64,000 nt of DNA from NCBI RefSeq assembly GCF_041199995.1, contig NZ_CP165646.1:620001-684000 (forward strand). The letters run 5' to 3'. Below the pieces are notes generated by a model that made no database searches, was not told the origin of the DNA, and saw nothing but the letters and a program-made list of their open reading frames with translations. Of this stretch, positions 38,091 through 46,966 are shown piece after piece. The DNA is from Leptotrichia sp. HSP-342 (lineage in GTDB: Bacteria; Fusobacteriota; Fusobacteriia; Fusobacteriales; Leptotrichiaceae). A program made the translations under genes and the position numbers. Positions within the stretch are counted from its first letter, which is position 1, and the number at the start of each line of letters is the position of its first letter.

Positions 38091-39278
38091 ATGGATTTTG
38101 GAGTAACAGATACAGGATTTGTATTGAAAAGTTTTTTGGATATTATGAAAGATATAGAAAAACGGTATAAAGCAAGACTACAAGACAATGAGTATACTTT
38201 AGATTTTAATACTCCTGAGGGTATTCATTCAGAAGCAATAGGATTTGAATTATCAAAATTATGGGAAGAGCTTTTGGACTTTAACAATCAGATAAATCTA
38301 AATACAGCAACTGGAATTTATTTGGACTATTTCGGAACTTTGTTAAGAACTCCACGAAATCCAGGGGCTTATGCAACTGGACAAGTAAAAATAACAGGAG
38401 AAAAAAATAGAGTTATACCAGCACAAACTATTATAAAATACGCTGAAAAGGAATACAGATTGTTATCTAACGTTACCTTAGACAAGCTGGATAATAACGA
38501 ATATTACGGAGTAGGATTTATTCAGGCAGTTGAAATTGGAGATGAAAGTAATATTACAAGTGATGTTTCATTTACAACTGAATATGGTGGAGTCGCTAAG
38601 ATTATAAACGATGCTGATATAAACGGCGGAGCGGATGATGAAAGTGATAGTCTTTACAGAGCAAGATTAAAAAGAAAACAGGCTATCGAACAGACTGCGA
38701 CACATTCGGCGTTGTATAACGGACTTATGGCGCTGGAAAATGTAAAGAATGTATTAATACTAGATCCTGAAACAGAACCAGCAACGGAAGCTGGAACTAT
38801 CAAAATATTTCTTGAAGGAACTCCTGATGACAAGATTTTTGAAACTATATTAGATTTGAAAGCGGATGGAATATTGACTCTTGGAGAAAATGAGGCAGAA
38901 ATATTTGAGAAAAAAATTACTAGAGGAGGATTTAGTAGAAAAATTACTTATAATTTATTAAAATACAGTACTCTTCAAATAAAAGTTGAAGTTGTGAGAG
39001 TGAAAAACGAAGCTGAAAAAGATAATAGGTATACTCCGCTGATAAAACAAGAAATATTAAATTATATAAATAATCTTGAAACAGGAGAAGGAGCAAGTTA
39101 TTTAAAAGTATATTCTGAAATTCTTGGAATAGACGATATTAGAAAAATACGTCTTAAAATGGGAACAATTGAAAGTAACGTTCAAGAACAAGAGTTCACA
39201 AAAATTTTTAGCATACCACTAGGACAAAAGTTTAAAATAAATGAAAATAATATTGAGGTGTTTTATGTATCAGAATAG
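38091..39278 (+). CDS. baseplate J-like protein
   Basis: A 395-residue protein: FLDIMKDIEKRYKARLQDNE near the start, then LDYFGTLLRTPRNPGAYATG and GGADDESDSLYRARLKRKQAI. This is the standard gpJ/XkdT pattern. It forms the wedge of the baseplate with gp25. It overlaps the next gene by 14 bases. Confidence 0.9.
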   Translation: MDFGVTDTGFVLKSFLDIMKDIEKRYKARLQDNEYTLDFNTPEGIHSEAIGFELSKLWEELLDFNNQINLNTATGIYLDYFGTLLRTPRNPGAYATGQVKITGEKNRVIPAQTIIKYAEKEYRLLSNVTLDKLDNNEYYGVGFIQAVEIGDESNITSDVSFTTEYGGVAKIINDADINGGADDESDSLYRARLKRKQAIEQTATHSALYNGLMALENVKNVLILDPETEPATEAGTIKIFLEGTPDDKIFETILDLKADGILTLGENEAEIFEKKITRGGFSRKITYNLLKYSTLQIKVEVVRVKNEAEKDNRYTPLIKQEILNYINNLETGEGASYLKVYSEILGIDDIRKIRLKMGTIESNVQEQEFTKIFSIPLGQKFKINENNIEVFYVSE

Positions 39279-39948
39279 TGAAGAATATACAGATGAAGTA
39301 ATTAGTAAATTTCCGCATATGTATAAAAGAAACAAGGAGAGTAATAATTATTTTTTATTAAAATTATATCTAGAAGAAATATTGCAATCCAGGCAAGGAT
39401 TATCAAAGCTTTTTAAATCACTTGATTTAATGGCTGCAAAAGGTTTTGTGCTTGATAGATTTGGAAATACTTTTAATTTAAAAAGGAATAATAACGAAAC
39501 AGATGAAAACTTTAAAATAAGAATATTGGCAGAAATCTCAAAATCTTTAAAAAATTCTACATTTGATGTACTTCTTGATGTATTGAAGATATTTTCTGAA
39601 GATCCCAAAAAGAATATTTTTGTTTTTGAAGAAGGAATCAGAAAAAGCACAGATGGAAATATAAATATAAATGTCAGAAACGGAGGCTATGGCGGAAATA
39701 ATGAAGCTCAATATTTTGAAAAAAAGGGTGGAAATATTTATATACTTCTGAATAAAGCTATGCCTTACACTTTGAAAGAAAGAATAAGAAATAATTTGAA
39801 GACTCTAGGGGTGGCAAGCGGAATAAGAATAACATTAGATTTTAAATACGAAGTAGGGAACTATTATTATGACAGCATTAAACGAAATAAATTTACTGAA
39901 ACAGGTATATCAAATACAAATGTTATTACTAAGGAAGGAGTGAAATAG
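39265..39948 (+). CDS. tail protein I-like (DUF2313/XkdU)
   Basis: A 227-residue protein starting MYQNSEEYTDEVISKFPHM; the ATG at 39265 has GAGGTG five bases upstream. AAKGFVLDRFGNTFNLKRNNNETDENFKIRI is a recognisable gpI/YmfQ-type segment. It links the baseplate to the tail fibres. Confidence 0.75.
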   Translation: MYQNSEEYTDEVISKFPHMYKRNKESNNYFLLKLYLEEILQSRQGLSKLFKSLDLMAAKGFVLDRFGNTFNLKRNNNETDENFKIRILAEISKSLKNSTFDVLLDVLKIFSEDPKKNIFVFEEGIRKSTDGNININVRNGGYGGNNEAQYFEKKGGNIYILLNKAMPYTLKERIRNNLKTLGVASGIRITLDFKYEVGNYYYDSIKRNKFTETGISNTNVITKEGVK

Positions 39949-41220
39949 ATGGCATTAAAAAAATTTAAAGATTGGGAAGGAAACAATTTAGACGTATACA
40001 AGATAAAAGATGCGAGTGATGTTGGTGTGGGATTAACAAGGCACGAATGGCAAGGAGAAAGAACAGCAACTCAAGTTGGAACAACAATCACAGCAGATAT
40101 TATGAATGAACTACAAAAAGGATTAGTACACTCGATCGAAACTATTAAAAAGACTGAATCAGGTAAAGAAATTTACGAAATAAATTTGAACGGAATCGGT
40201 GAATTCGGATTATTTAAAGGTTTAAAATTGTTGTTAGAAATAAAAAGCGGAAACCAAACTAATAATGTTTTTATCAGAATAAAAAACGAAGAATATCAAA
40301 TTCAAAAAAATCAAGACGGGACATTGGGAAATTTAGAAGCAGATGATTTAAAAACAAACGAAAAATATTTCGTTGAATTTAACGGCACTCAATTCGTAAT
40401 AATAAACATCTTGAACTATGCAACAGAACAAAAAAACGGAATAGCCAAAATCTATTCCGAAGCTGAAGCAAACACAGATATTACTAAAATAGAAAATCTG
40501 GTTAAAAACAATGAAAATGAAACAGCATGGGATAGATTAATTGAAGGGTTAAATCACACAAAGATAGTAACAATCAAAAATATAGCCAGATTATTTAGAA
40601 AAGTGTTAAAACCGGCAACTGAAACAGATCAGGGGTTAATAACAGAAAAGAAGGTGAAAGATTTAGCTTCTTCTGTAATTCCAGAAGCTTCTGAAACAAC
40701 GGCAGGTAAAGTAAGATTGGGAACTACTGTTAACACAGCTTTGGAAGGGAAAAGGTTAGCTGAAATAATCGGGCTAGAGTTCGGAGGGAATATCCAAGAT
40801 TTTGGAAACAAGATTAAAGGAAAATTCTATTATGATACAGTTACAAAATTTTATTACGAATGTATAGCAAATACAAATTTAACATATAACGAAAGTTCTA
40901 AGTTCAGAGCAATAAGTAATAAACCAATTTCAGATAGGATAGAAAATTATTTAATTTTTGGGAAAAACACTATAAAATACCCAAACGGAGTTATTGTTCA
41001 ATTTGGAAAAGGTTTTGCTGGAGCTTTGGGGAGTTTTTATAGAAATGTATTAGATAATGATTTTAAAGAAATTTATAGTGTTGTAGCAATCCATGATGGA
41101 TCTAGTCATAATACTAACATTGCGATAAATGTTTTAGGCTCCAACACATTCGATGCCTACGGAGAGTTTCCTATTGGTCCAATAAAGATTTTCTTTACGG
41201 CATATGGACGCTGGAAATAG
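39949..41220 (+). CDS. tail fibre protein
   Basis: A 423-residue protein. The N-terminus (LKKFKDWEGNNLDVYKIKDA, RHEWQGERTATQVG) is the usual baseplate-attachment part; a middle TTAGKVRLGTTVN repeat follows. The C-terminus (NYLIFGKNTIKYPNGVIVQFG, ending FTAYGRWK) matches the gp53-like receptor-binding tip. It determines host range. Confidence 0.8.
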   Translation: MALKKFKDWEGNNLDVYKIKDASDVGVGLTRHEWQGERTATQVGTTITADIMNELQKGLVHSIETIKKTESGKEIYEINLNGIGEFGLFKGLKLLLEIKSGNQTNNVFIRIKNEEYQIQKNQDGTLGNLEADDLKTNEKYFVEFNGTQFVIINILNYATEQKNGIAKIYSEAEANTDITKIENLVKNNENETAWDRLIEGLNHTKIVTIKNIARLFRKVLKPATETDQGLITEKKVKDLASSVIPEASETTAGKVRLGTTVNTALEGKRLAEIIGLEFGGNIQDFGNKIKGKFYYDTVTKFYYECIANTNLTYNESSKFRAISNKPISDRIENYLIFGKNTIKYPNGVIVQFGKGFAGALGSFYRNVLDNDFKEIYSVVAIHDGSSHNTNIAINVLGSNTFDAYGEFPIGPIKIFFTAYGRWK

Positions 41221-41256
41221 ATTTTAAAGTAAATTTGAAGAGAGGAATGAAAAAAG

Positions 41257-42048
41257 ATGAATATTGTAATTTATAGCAAAGAAAGTCTTGAAATAATAGC
41301 AAGACCAATTATCACAACTCTGAAAGAATTTAAAGAAAATCCAACCAGATTTTACCCGGATTGGGATAGTGAAAAATATATTTGGAGTGAAACAGAATAC
41401 CAAAATCCGGTTTTGGATAACGGGAATCTAAGAGAAGCAACAAAAGAAGAATTATATAAAGCCGGGAAATACACTTTAAATTCAAATGAGTTGATAGAAA
41501 ATGGTAAAATCAAGACAGTTGAACTATCTGAATTTGAGTACATAGAAGACAATCAAATCAAATACAAAAAGGAAGAAAAAATCGAGAAATTGAAACAAGA
41601 GCTTTATGAACTAAGAATCGAGAGAGAAAAAAAGCCTTTTGAGTTTGAAGTGAAAGGAACTAAGTATTTACAGGGCAACAGGACAATAGACCAAAGCAAC
41701 ATCACTAAAATATTGTTTTCGCTAGTACTAAAGTTTATCCTTGGACTTATGGGAAAAATTTCAAAAGGACAAAAGCTGGACTTTGCACAAGTTATGACTG
41801 ACTTAATGGCGACAGAGTACAGCAACTGGAAATTCTACACCGAGGATGGAACAGAAAAATATGTAAATGTAAGTGTTCAGAAATTCATAGAAATGTCCGA
41901 AATAATGAGAAAACATACGACAGCCTCAATGGTTGCTGAAACTACACTGTCACATAGCTTAGAAAACAAAACAGTAGAGGAACTGAAAACGTTTAATGCT
42001 GAAATTGAATATAACAAATTATTTGAAAGCGAAATGAAGCAAAGTTAG
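41257..42048 (+). CDS. tail fibre-associated protein (DUF4376-like)
   Basis: A 263-residue protein. Residues 1-110 look like a fibre assembly or attachment region (MNIVIYSKESLEIIARPI). A coiled coil follows, and the C-terminal half (FEVKGTKYLQGNRTIDQSN ... TEDGTEKYVNVSVQKFIEM) resembles DUF4376. It follows the fibre gene, as chaperones do. Confidence 0.65.
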   Translation: MNIVIYSKESLEIIARPIITTLKEFKENPTRFYPDWDSEKYIWSETEYQNPVLDNGNLREATKEELYKAGKYTLNSNELIENGKIKTVELSEFEYIEDNQIKYKKEEKIEKLKQELYELRIEREKKPFEFEVKGTKYLQGNRTIDQSNITKILFSLVLKFILGLMGKISKGQKLDFAQVMTDLMATEYSNWKFYTEDGTEKYVNVSVQKFIEMSEIMRKHTTASMVAETTLSHSLENKTVEELKTFNAEIEYNKLFESEMKQS

Positions 42049-42058
42049 GAGGTATTTT

Positions 42059-42538
42059 ATGCAATTAGAAAAAGACAAACTATATATCAGCTTTCATAAA
42101 CCAAAAAGCCTGATTGGATTTTTAATATCGTTAAGAACATTAGGAAAATATAGCCATTGCGAGTTTATCTATAATGACTATGTGTATCTAAGCAATCCAG
42201 GTGGAGTAAGGATAAAACCTTTCGTTTATAAGGATAACATGGATATATATGAGCTTGACAAGCATATTGAAATCCCTGTTGTGCTAAAAGAGTTTATGAA
42301 ACTGAAAGGCAAGGGCTATGACTATGGAGCAATTTTCTTTAGCCAATTACTTGAGTTAGGGATTGAGCATAAGGACAAATATTTTTGTTCGGAATTATGT
42401 ATACATCTAATTAATAAAGGGCTGGATGAAAGTTTGACATATAATTTAAAGACATTAAAGGCTAATCAATTCAGTCCTGCAAAGTTATATAAATATTTAA
42501 GAGATATGGAATTAATTAAAGAAAAGGAAGTGGTATAA
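42059..42538 (+). CDS. permuted NlpC/P60-like (papain-fold) hydrolase
   Basis: A 159-residue protein with the permuted papain-like order: a His motif first (KYSHCEFIYNDYVYLS, His near residue 32) and the catalytic Cys later (DKYFCSELCIHLINKG, Cys near residue 106). Such YiiX/DUF830-type enzymes cut peptidoglycan peptides or lipids. Placed directly before the endolysin, it may help lysis or entry. Confidence 0.7.
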   Translation: MQLEKDKLYISFHKPKSLIGFLISLRTLGKYSHCEFIYNDYVYLSNPGGVRIKPFVYKDNMDIYELDKHIEIPVVLKEFMKLKGKGYDYGAIFFSQLLELGIEHKDKYFCSELCIHLINKGLDESLTYNLKTLKANQFSPAKLYKYLRDMELIKEKEVV

Positions 42539-43528
42539 ATGGACAGATTTGAAAAGATTTTTGATTATTTGCTGAAAGTTGAAGGTGGATATTCAGATGA
42601 CAAGCACGACAAAGGAGGTAAAACTAAATTTGGAATAATTGAGGAAGTGGCAAGGGATTTTGGGTATAAAGGCGATATGCAAGATTTAACAATAGATTTT
42701 GCAAAAAATATATATCTGAAAAAATATTACTTAGGAAACAAGCTGGATAAAGTCATAAACGACAAAGTGGCTTTATCTATATGCGACTGGGCAGTAAATA
42801 GTGGCAGAAATGGAACAAAAAACGCACAGATTGCTATAAACCAGCTTACAAATGCAAATCTTGATGTGGACGGAATAATCGGAAGCAAAACATTGGAAGC
42901 ATTAAATTCGGCAGATCCTGAAAAATTTTTGGAAGTTTATCACAACTTGCAGAGAATTTATTACAAGGGAAAAGTTGAAGCTGACAGGACACAGGAAGGA
43001 TTCTTGACAGGATGGCTGAACAGAGTTCAAAGAAAGGAGGAATATTTGAGAGACCAGAATAAGGAAAACACAGCAACAGAGAACAAAACATATTCTTTTG
43101 CCCAGTCAAGTCTAGATAAAATGGAAAAAGTACATCCAAAGCTGGTTGACGTTATGAAAGCTGCAATTGAAAACAGTCCGTATGATTTTAGAATTACAGA
43201 CGGTGCTAGGACAACGGAAGAACAGTTTGCTTTATATCAAAAAGGCAGAACTTTACCTGGACCAAAAGTTACAAATTGTGATGGGAAAAAATTTAAATCT
43301 AATCATCAAATCAAAGATGATGGATATGGACACGCAGTTGACATATTTCCTTGTGGAGTTATAGAAAATGGAGTGTATAGAAAATTTACATCTGAAGAAG
43401 GGTATGATGAAAAGAAATTAAAATTGATTGCAAATCATATCTTGAATATTGCAAAAAGTAAAAATATTAACATTGAGTGGGGCGGAAATTGGAAAATGAA
43501 TGATACGCCACATTTTGAACTGAAGTAA
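42539..43528 (+). CDS. bifunctional endolysin: GH108 muramidase plus M15 peptidase
   Basis: A 329-residue protein. Residues 1-90 are a glycosyl hydrolase 108 domain with catalytic Glu in LLKVEGGYSDDKHDKGGKTKFG; a PG_binding_3 region follows (NLDVDGIIGSKTLEALN). Residues about 195-329 are an M15/VanY-type metallopeptidase (FRITDGARTTEEQFALYQKG, HAVDIFP, and a final DTPHFELK). It cleaves both glycan and peptide of the cell wall. Confidence 0.88.
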   Translation: MDRFEKIFDYLLKVEGGYSDDKHDKGGKTKFGIIEEVARDFGYKGDMQDLTIDFAKNIYLKKYYLGNKLDKVINDKVALSICDWAVNSGRNGTKNAQIAINQLTNANLDVDGIIGSKTLEALNSADPEKFLEVYHNLQRIYYKGKVEADRTQEGFLTGWLNRVQRKEEYLRDQNKENTATENKTYSFAQSSLDKMEKVHPKLVDVMKAAIENSPYDFRITDGARTTEEQFALYQKGRTLPGPKVTNCDGKKFKSNHQIKDDGYGHAVDIFPCGVIENGVYRKFTSEEGYDEKKLKLIANHILNIAKSKNINIEWGGNWKMNDTPHFELK

Positions 43529-43668
43529 CGTGAAAATGGCTTGAATACAAGCTGAATTTGAACATAAAAAATTTTTTTGGGTAAATAGGTTGGCTAGCAA
43601 GCAAAAATTGATTGTAGAGCCTGCTAGCTGGCTTAAAATTGATTTTATAAATTTTAGGAGGAAAAACA

Positions 43669-43932
43669 ATGGATTTTAATAAATTTCAAGATATTTGCAA
43701 AGAAGAAGTGACAAAATATTTTAATAGCAGAAGTGATAAAACAGATAAATTTGAATTAAAAAAGGAAGATGTATTTGTGGTATGGTACTGTAAAACATTA
43801 CAGAATGCAAAAGCGCTATTGAGTACAACTATTTCAGATGGAATGTATTATGAACTTACATACAACGGAGATAAAGATGAGATGTACTTAGATGCGTACA
43901 AGAAATGGGAAAACAAGAAAATAATTTTTTAG
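43669..43932 (+). CDS. DUF6275 phage protein
   Basis: An 87-residue protein matching DUF6275 closely: FQDICKEEVTKYFNSRS, then EDVFVVWYCKTLQNAKALLS, DGMYYELTYNGDKDEMYLDA. Its function is unknown. The 140-base gap before it holds a hairpin with GCTAGCA/TGCTAGC arms (43593-43628). Confidence 0.85.
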   Translation: MDFNKFQDICKEEVTKYFNSRSDKTDKFELKKEDVFVVWYCKTLQNAKALLSTTISDGMYYELTYNGDKDEMYLDAYKKWENKKIIF

Positions 43933-43944
43933 GAGACGATAAAA

Positions 43945-44271
43945 ATGGATAAATTAGCAGCAAAAATATATTTAACAGGAAAAATTTTGGAATTAGGAAA
44001 AACTTTAATCTATAAAACAGAAATAGTTGCAAAAGGAAAAGAAGGGATAGAAAAATTTAATCAAGTATACGAAGGATTTTGGGATAAATTAGAAGAGTTA
44101 TTAGAAAAAGAAAAATCAATTGACAGAAAATGGATTCCTAACTTTGCTGAAGAAGTTGGAGAAGAAGCGCTATCAGAAGTCTTAAAGGAAGCTAGAAAAA
44201 CATTTGATTTAAAAGTTATATTACAACAAATTTTCGATGTAGAAAAAGCTGAAAACAGAAATATACTTTAA
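43945..44271 (+). CDS. hypothetical lysis-region protein
   Basis: A 108-residue helical protein (start MDKLAAKIYLTGKILELGK) without membrane segments, between DUF6275 and the holin. No family recognised. Confidence 0.6.
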   Translation: MDKLAAKIYLTGKILELGKTLIYKTEIVAKGKEGIEKFNQVYEGFWDKLEELLEKEKSIDRKWIPNFAEEVGEEALSEVLKEARKTFDLKVILQQIFDVEKAENRNIL

Positions 44272-44292
44272 AATTTATAAGAAGGAGCAGTA

Positions 44293-44625
44293 ATGGGAGA
44301 ATACATTAAAGATATTATATTTATAGCTTACGGTCTACTTTTAGGAACTTTAGGAAATTTATTGTACAGAGTAAATAATCATTTGAATATCAGTCCTATC
44401 ATAATTAGGATTTTATATGGAGCTATGGCATTGGCATTGTATGTATTGACATATTTATCTATATATAAGAAAGTTCCTTCGCTACATCTGATCATAATGA
44501 TATTGATTATATTTGTAGGATATTTTGTTGAACTTCTTATAGAAGTACTTGAGGATAAAGTACCTAAGGTATTGGATAAGGTTATCGATAAGTGGTTAGG
44601 TGGTGGGAGCAATGGCGACAGTTAA
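44293..44625 (+). CDS. holin
   Basis: A 110-residue protein with three hydrophobic segments (about residues 8-25, 34-57, 64-88) and a charged C-terminus ending DKWLGGGSNGDS. Its size, topology and position after the endolysin fit a phage holin that opens the membrane at lysis time. Confidence 0.75.
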   Translation: MGEYIKDIIFIAYGLLLGTLGNLLYRVNNHLNISPIIIRILYGAMALALYVLTYLSIYKKVPSLHLIIMILIIFVGYFVELLIEVLEDKVPKVLDKVIDKWLGGGSNGDS

Positions 44626-44962
44626 GACGAAGAAGACTATTAGGGATTTAATATTTAAAAATAAAAGACACAAAGATTTTCAAGAAAGCGAGAAAATCAA
44701 TTTTGCGAACAAAGGGATAGTGAAATTAATTTTGCTTTATACTGTCAGCTCGATTTTTTCTATAGCACAGAGAGATTGGCAATACAAAAGAAATATAGAA
44801 AAACTGATACTAGAAAACAAATGGCAAAGAATACCTTTAATAGAACAACTAAGAGAAAAATCATTGATAGAAAATCTTATAATAGTTACATTGAGCATAA
44901 TAGTTTCTTTAATAATATTGTATTATTACAATAAAAAAATGAATGAAGTAAATAAGGGGTAG
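44612..44962 (+). CDS. second lysis-region membrane protein
   Basis: A 116-residue protein starting MATVKTKKTIRDLIFKNK, with GGGAG upstream, overlapping the holin by 14 bases. Hydrophobic segments near residues 39-53 and 86-107. It could be an antiholin or spanin-like factor. Not assigned to a family. Confidence 0.55.
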   Translation: MATVKTKKTIRDLIFKNKRHKDFQESEKINFANKGIVKLILLYTVSSIFSIAQRDWQYKRNIEKLILENKWQRIPLIEQLREKSLIENLIIVTLSIIVSLIILYYYNKKMNEVNKG

Positions 44963-44984
44963 TCAGAAATGGCTATCTTTTTTT
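44960..44984 (+). terminator. terminator at the end of the late operon
   Basis: TAGTC pairs with GGCTA (one G-U pair) across AGAAAT, and T7 follows after TC. It is a short stem, so efficiency is uncertain. Confidence 0.55.
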
Positions 44985-45011
44985 GAAAATTAGCAAAAAA
45001 TATAGTATAAT
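44983..45011 (+). promoter_or_regulatory. promoter of the DUF3644 gene
   Basis: TTGAAA and TATAAT are separated by exactly 17 bases, just after the late terminator. Confidence 0.75.
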
Positions 45012-45042
45012 TATAAAAACTTCAAAATCAGAAAGGGAAAAA

Positions 45043-46050
45043 ATGAAAGAAAATACTATTGACTTTGTAAATAAATTGATAGAAAAATCAACAGAAGCAT
45101 TTATAATGGGGTTAGAAATCTACAATAAGCCAACGATAAAATATAGAGTGGAAGGTTTTAGTTTCTTCATCTGCAATGCTTGGGAACTAATGTTAAAAGC
45201 CCATATAATAAAATTAAAAGGTGAAAATGCGATATATTATAAAGATTCAGAAGATAGGACTCTTAATTTGGAAAACTGCATAAAAATAGTATTTAGTGAT
45301 AAAAATGGCTCTTTAAGAAAAAATCTGGAACGAATAATAGATTTGAGAAATACAAGTACACATTTTGTAACAGAAGATTATGAGTATATCTATGCCCCTT
45401 TATTTCAAGCTTGTGTAATAAACTATGTTGAAAAAATGAAAGAGTTCCATAATTCAGACATAACAAATCATATAGCACAAAATTTTTTAACATTGTCAAC
45501 AAAAATCGAAAAATTTACAGAAGAGGAAATAAGAGCAAGATATTCGGTTAATATGGCAAAAAAATTAATAAAGGATACAAAAAAAATAGAATCTGAGATA
45601 AGAGAAAATAATTCGGAATATGCTATACCTATTGAAGCAAGATTGATAATAGTGAAAGATAAGGGTAAAGCGGACGTTTTAGTGGCATTCGATAAAAACG
45701 CTGACAGCAAGCTCGGAATAGCCAAAGAAATTAAAAATCCAAATGAAATATACAAACATACTACCAAAGATGTTGTTCGATTAGTAAACAGAGGATTGAA
45801 AAGTAAAAAAATATTTTTGAATAAAATTGAGAACGGTGAACCTAAACCAAAAATTTTTAATAAATACGACTTAAATTTATTTATAAATTTTTATGATATA
45901 AAGACTAACGAGAAATATTGTTTTTATTATAGGATAAGTAACAGATATGGATATTCTCAAATGTTAATAGAGTTTATTGTGGAAGAAATTTTAAAAAATC
46001 CAGATACTATAATTGAAGATTTGAAAAAAGGGATAAAAAAAATAAGATAA
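45043..46050 (+). CDS. DUF3644 family protein, prophage-edge accessory gene
   Basis: A 335-residue protein starting MKENTIDFVNKLIEKST; the ATG at 45043 has GAAAGGG. The N-terminal half carries the DUF3644 pattern (GFSFFICNAWELMLKAHII, LRKNLERIIDLRNTSTHF), a helical bundle of the HEPN type with an R-x4-H-like segment (RNTSTH). HEPN proteins are often toxic RNases or partners in defence systems. It has its own promoter and lies at the right end of the prophage, a usual place for defence morons. Function is inferred. Confidence 0.75.
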   Translation: MKENTIDFVNKLIEKSTEAFIMGLEIYNKPTIKYRVEGFSFFICNAWELMLKAHIIKLKGENAIYYKDSEDRTLNLENCIKIVFSDKNGSLRKNLERIIDLRNTSTHFVTEDYEYIYAPLFQACVINYVEKMKEFHNSDITNHIAQNFLTLSTKIEKFTEEEIRARYSVNMAKKLIKDTKKIESEIRENNSEYAIPIEARLIIVKDKGKADVLVAFDKNADSKLGIAKEIKNPNEIYKHTTKDVVRLVNRGLKSKKIFLNKIENGEPKPKIFNKYDLNLFINFYDIKTNEKYCFYYRISNRYGYSQMLIEFIVEEILKNPDTIIEDLKKGIKKIR

Positions 46051-46131
46051 CCCCAGGCACATGAGAATTCTCATCCGTTGACTTACTCCCCTTTGGGAAC
46101 TCAGTGTAATTCCTTCACAAGTTATCTTGTC
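46035..46131 (-). ncRNA. candidate structured small RNA at the prophage end
   Basis: On the minus strand a consensus promoter (TTGACA 46165-46160, 16 bases, TATAAT 46143-46138) leads into a ~95-base segment. AAGATAAC (46121-46128 on the opposite strand) pairs with GTTATCTT at its end, followed by eight T. Inside are TTCCC-AAA-GGGGA and the palindrome ATGAGAATTCTCAT. It has no open frame. It overlaps the 3' end of the DUF3644 gene. It may be a regulatory RNA or the remnant of an IS200/IS605-type RNA; I cannot name it. Confidence 0.6.
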
Positions 46132-46137
46132 AATAAT

Positions 46138-46165
46138 ATTATAACACAATTTCTCAAAATGTCAA
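46138..46165 (-). promoter_or_regulatory. consensus promoter of the structured RNA
   Basis: Minus-strand TTGACA-N16-TATAAT, one of the best promoters in the window. Confidence 0.75.
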
Positions 46166-46167
46166 AC

Positions 46168-46198
46168 ATAAAAATAAGAGCCTTGTGTGTCTCTTATT
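46168..46198 (-). terminator. hairpin after the 50-residue gene
   Basis: On the minus strand AATAAGAG pairs perfectly with CTCTTATT and is followed by T3ATG, so termination is probably partial. Confidence 0.55.
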
Positions 46199-46346
46199 CT
46201 TTTTCTTTACTATCAATAGCTGTTTCAATTTTAACTTTCAGAATTTTCAAATCTTGAATATTCATCTCTTCCAGCTCTATAATTTTTATTTGTTTTAGAT
46301 TCTCAATATCTTTTTCATCTAAGTTTTTGATTTTTAAATTTTTCAT
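46194..46346 (-). CDS. hypothetical small helical protein
   Basis: A 50-residue charged protein (start MKNLKIKNLDEKDIENLKQ) with AAGGAGCG before the ATG. It lies at the prophage border, so it may belong to either side. No family recognised. Confidence 0.5.
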   Translation of the reverse strand: MKNLKIKNLDEKDIENLKQIKIIELEEMNIQDLKILKVKIETAIDSKEKE

Positions 46347-46408
46347 TTATCGCTCCTTGATTTTTTTGTAAGGATTTGATAGAATAAAAATGTAGTAAAT
46401 ATTTGTAA

Positions 46409-46446
46409 CTCTAATAATATTTGTAGTAGTATTATTAGAGCTTTTT
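46409..46446. terminator. strong bidirectional hairpin at the prophage border
   Basis: CTCTAATAATA and TATTATTAGAG are perfect 11-base arms (46409-46419, 46430-46440) followed by CTTTTT. The next 500 bases up to addB hold no gene. They contain the direct-repeat-like GGGGACAAATTGGAGACAAA (46462-46481), often seen near phage attachment regions, and the dispersed element at 46761. Confidence 0.65.
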
Positions 46447-46760
46447 ATAAACGAATTTTGGGGACAAATTGGAGACAAAATAATTAAAAATATGGGAAAA
46501 TGTAAGAAAATGAGATTAAAATAGTGATGAAAAATCCAATAAAATAAGTATTTGATGAAAAAAAGGATATTAATAAGAAAACCTGTCAGGTGCGCCATTA
46601 AATAAATTAAATAATGCAAATAATGATATTATTCTCAAAATTAATTTTTTGAGATTTTTTTTTGAAAAAATAAATAGAATGTGGTTGAAAGCCTAGCTTT
46701 TTATTTAATAATTTCCGAGTTTAAAAACCTGAAATTTAAATATAGCAATCTTTATAATTT

Positions 46761-46840
46761 AATGTCGTGATTTAAAAAAATGCTTAGATGAGTTGAGATT
46801 ATAAATGAGATGGCGACTAGTATAAAAGAAGAAAAAATAT
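46761..46840. repeat. dispersed intergenic element, copy R1
   Basis: Contains AATGTCGTGATTT, then AATGCTTAGA, then GATGGCGACT and an A-rich AAGAAGAAAAAAT end. The same order occurs at 58194-58325. Confidence 0.6.
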
Positions 46841-46966
46841 AAGAATTATAGAAAGAATATTTGTTAATCAAAAAATTTAAAATAAATTATCAAATAAATT
46901 AACTTATTTGATAACAAAATTAAATTTCAAAATAAGAAAATTGTAGTTTGAGGAGGGCAAAATATT

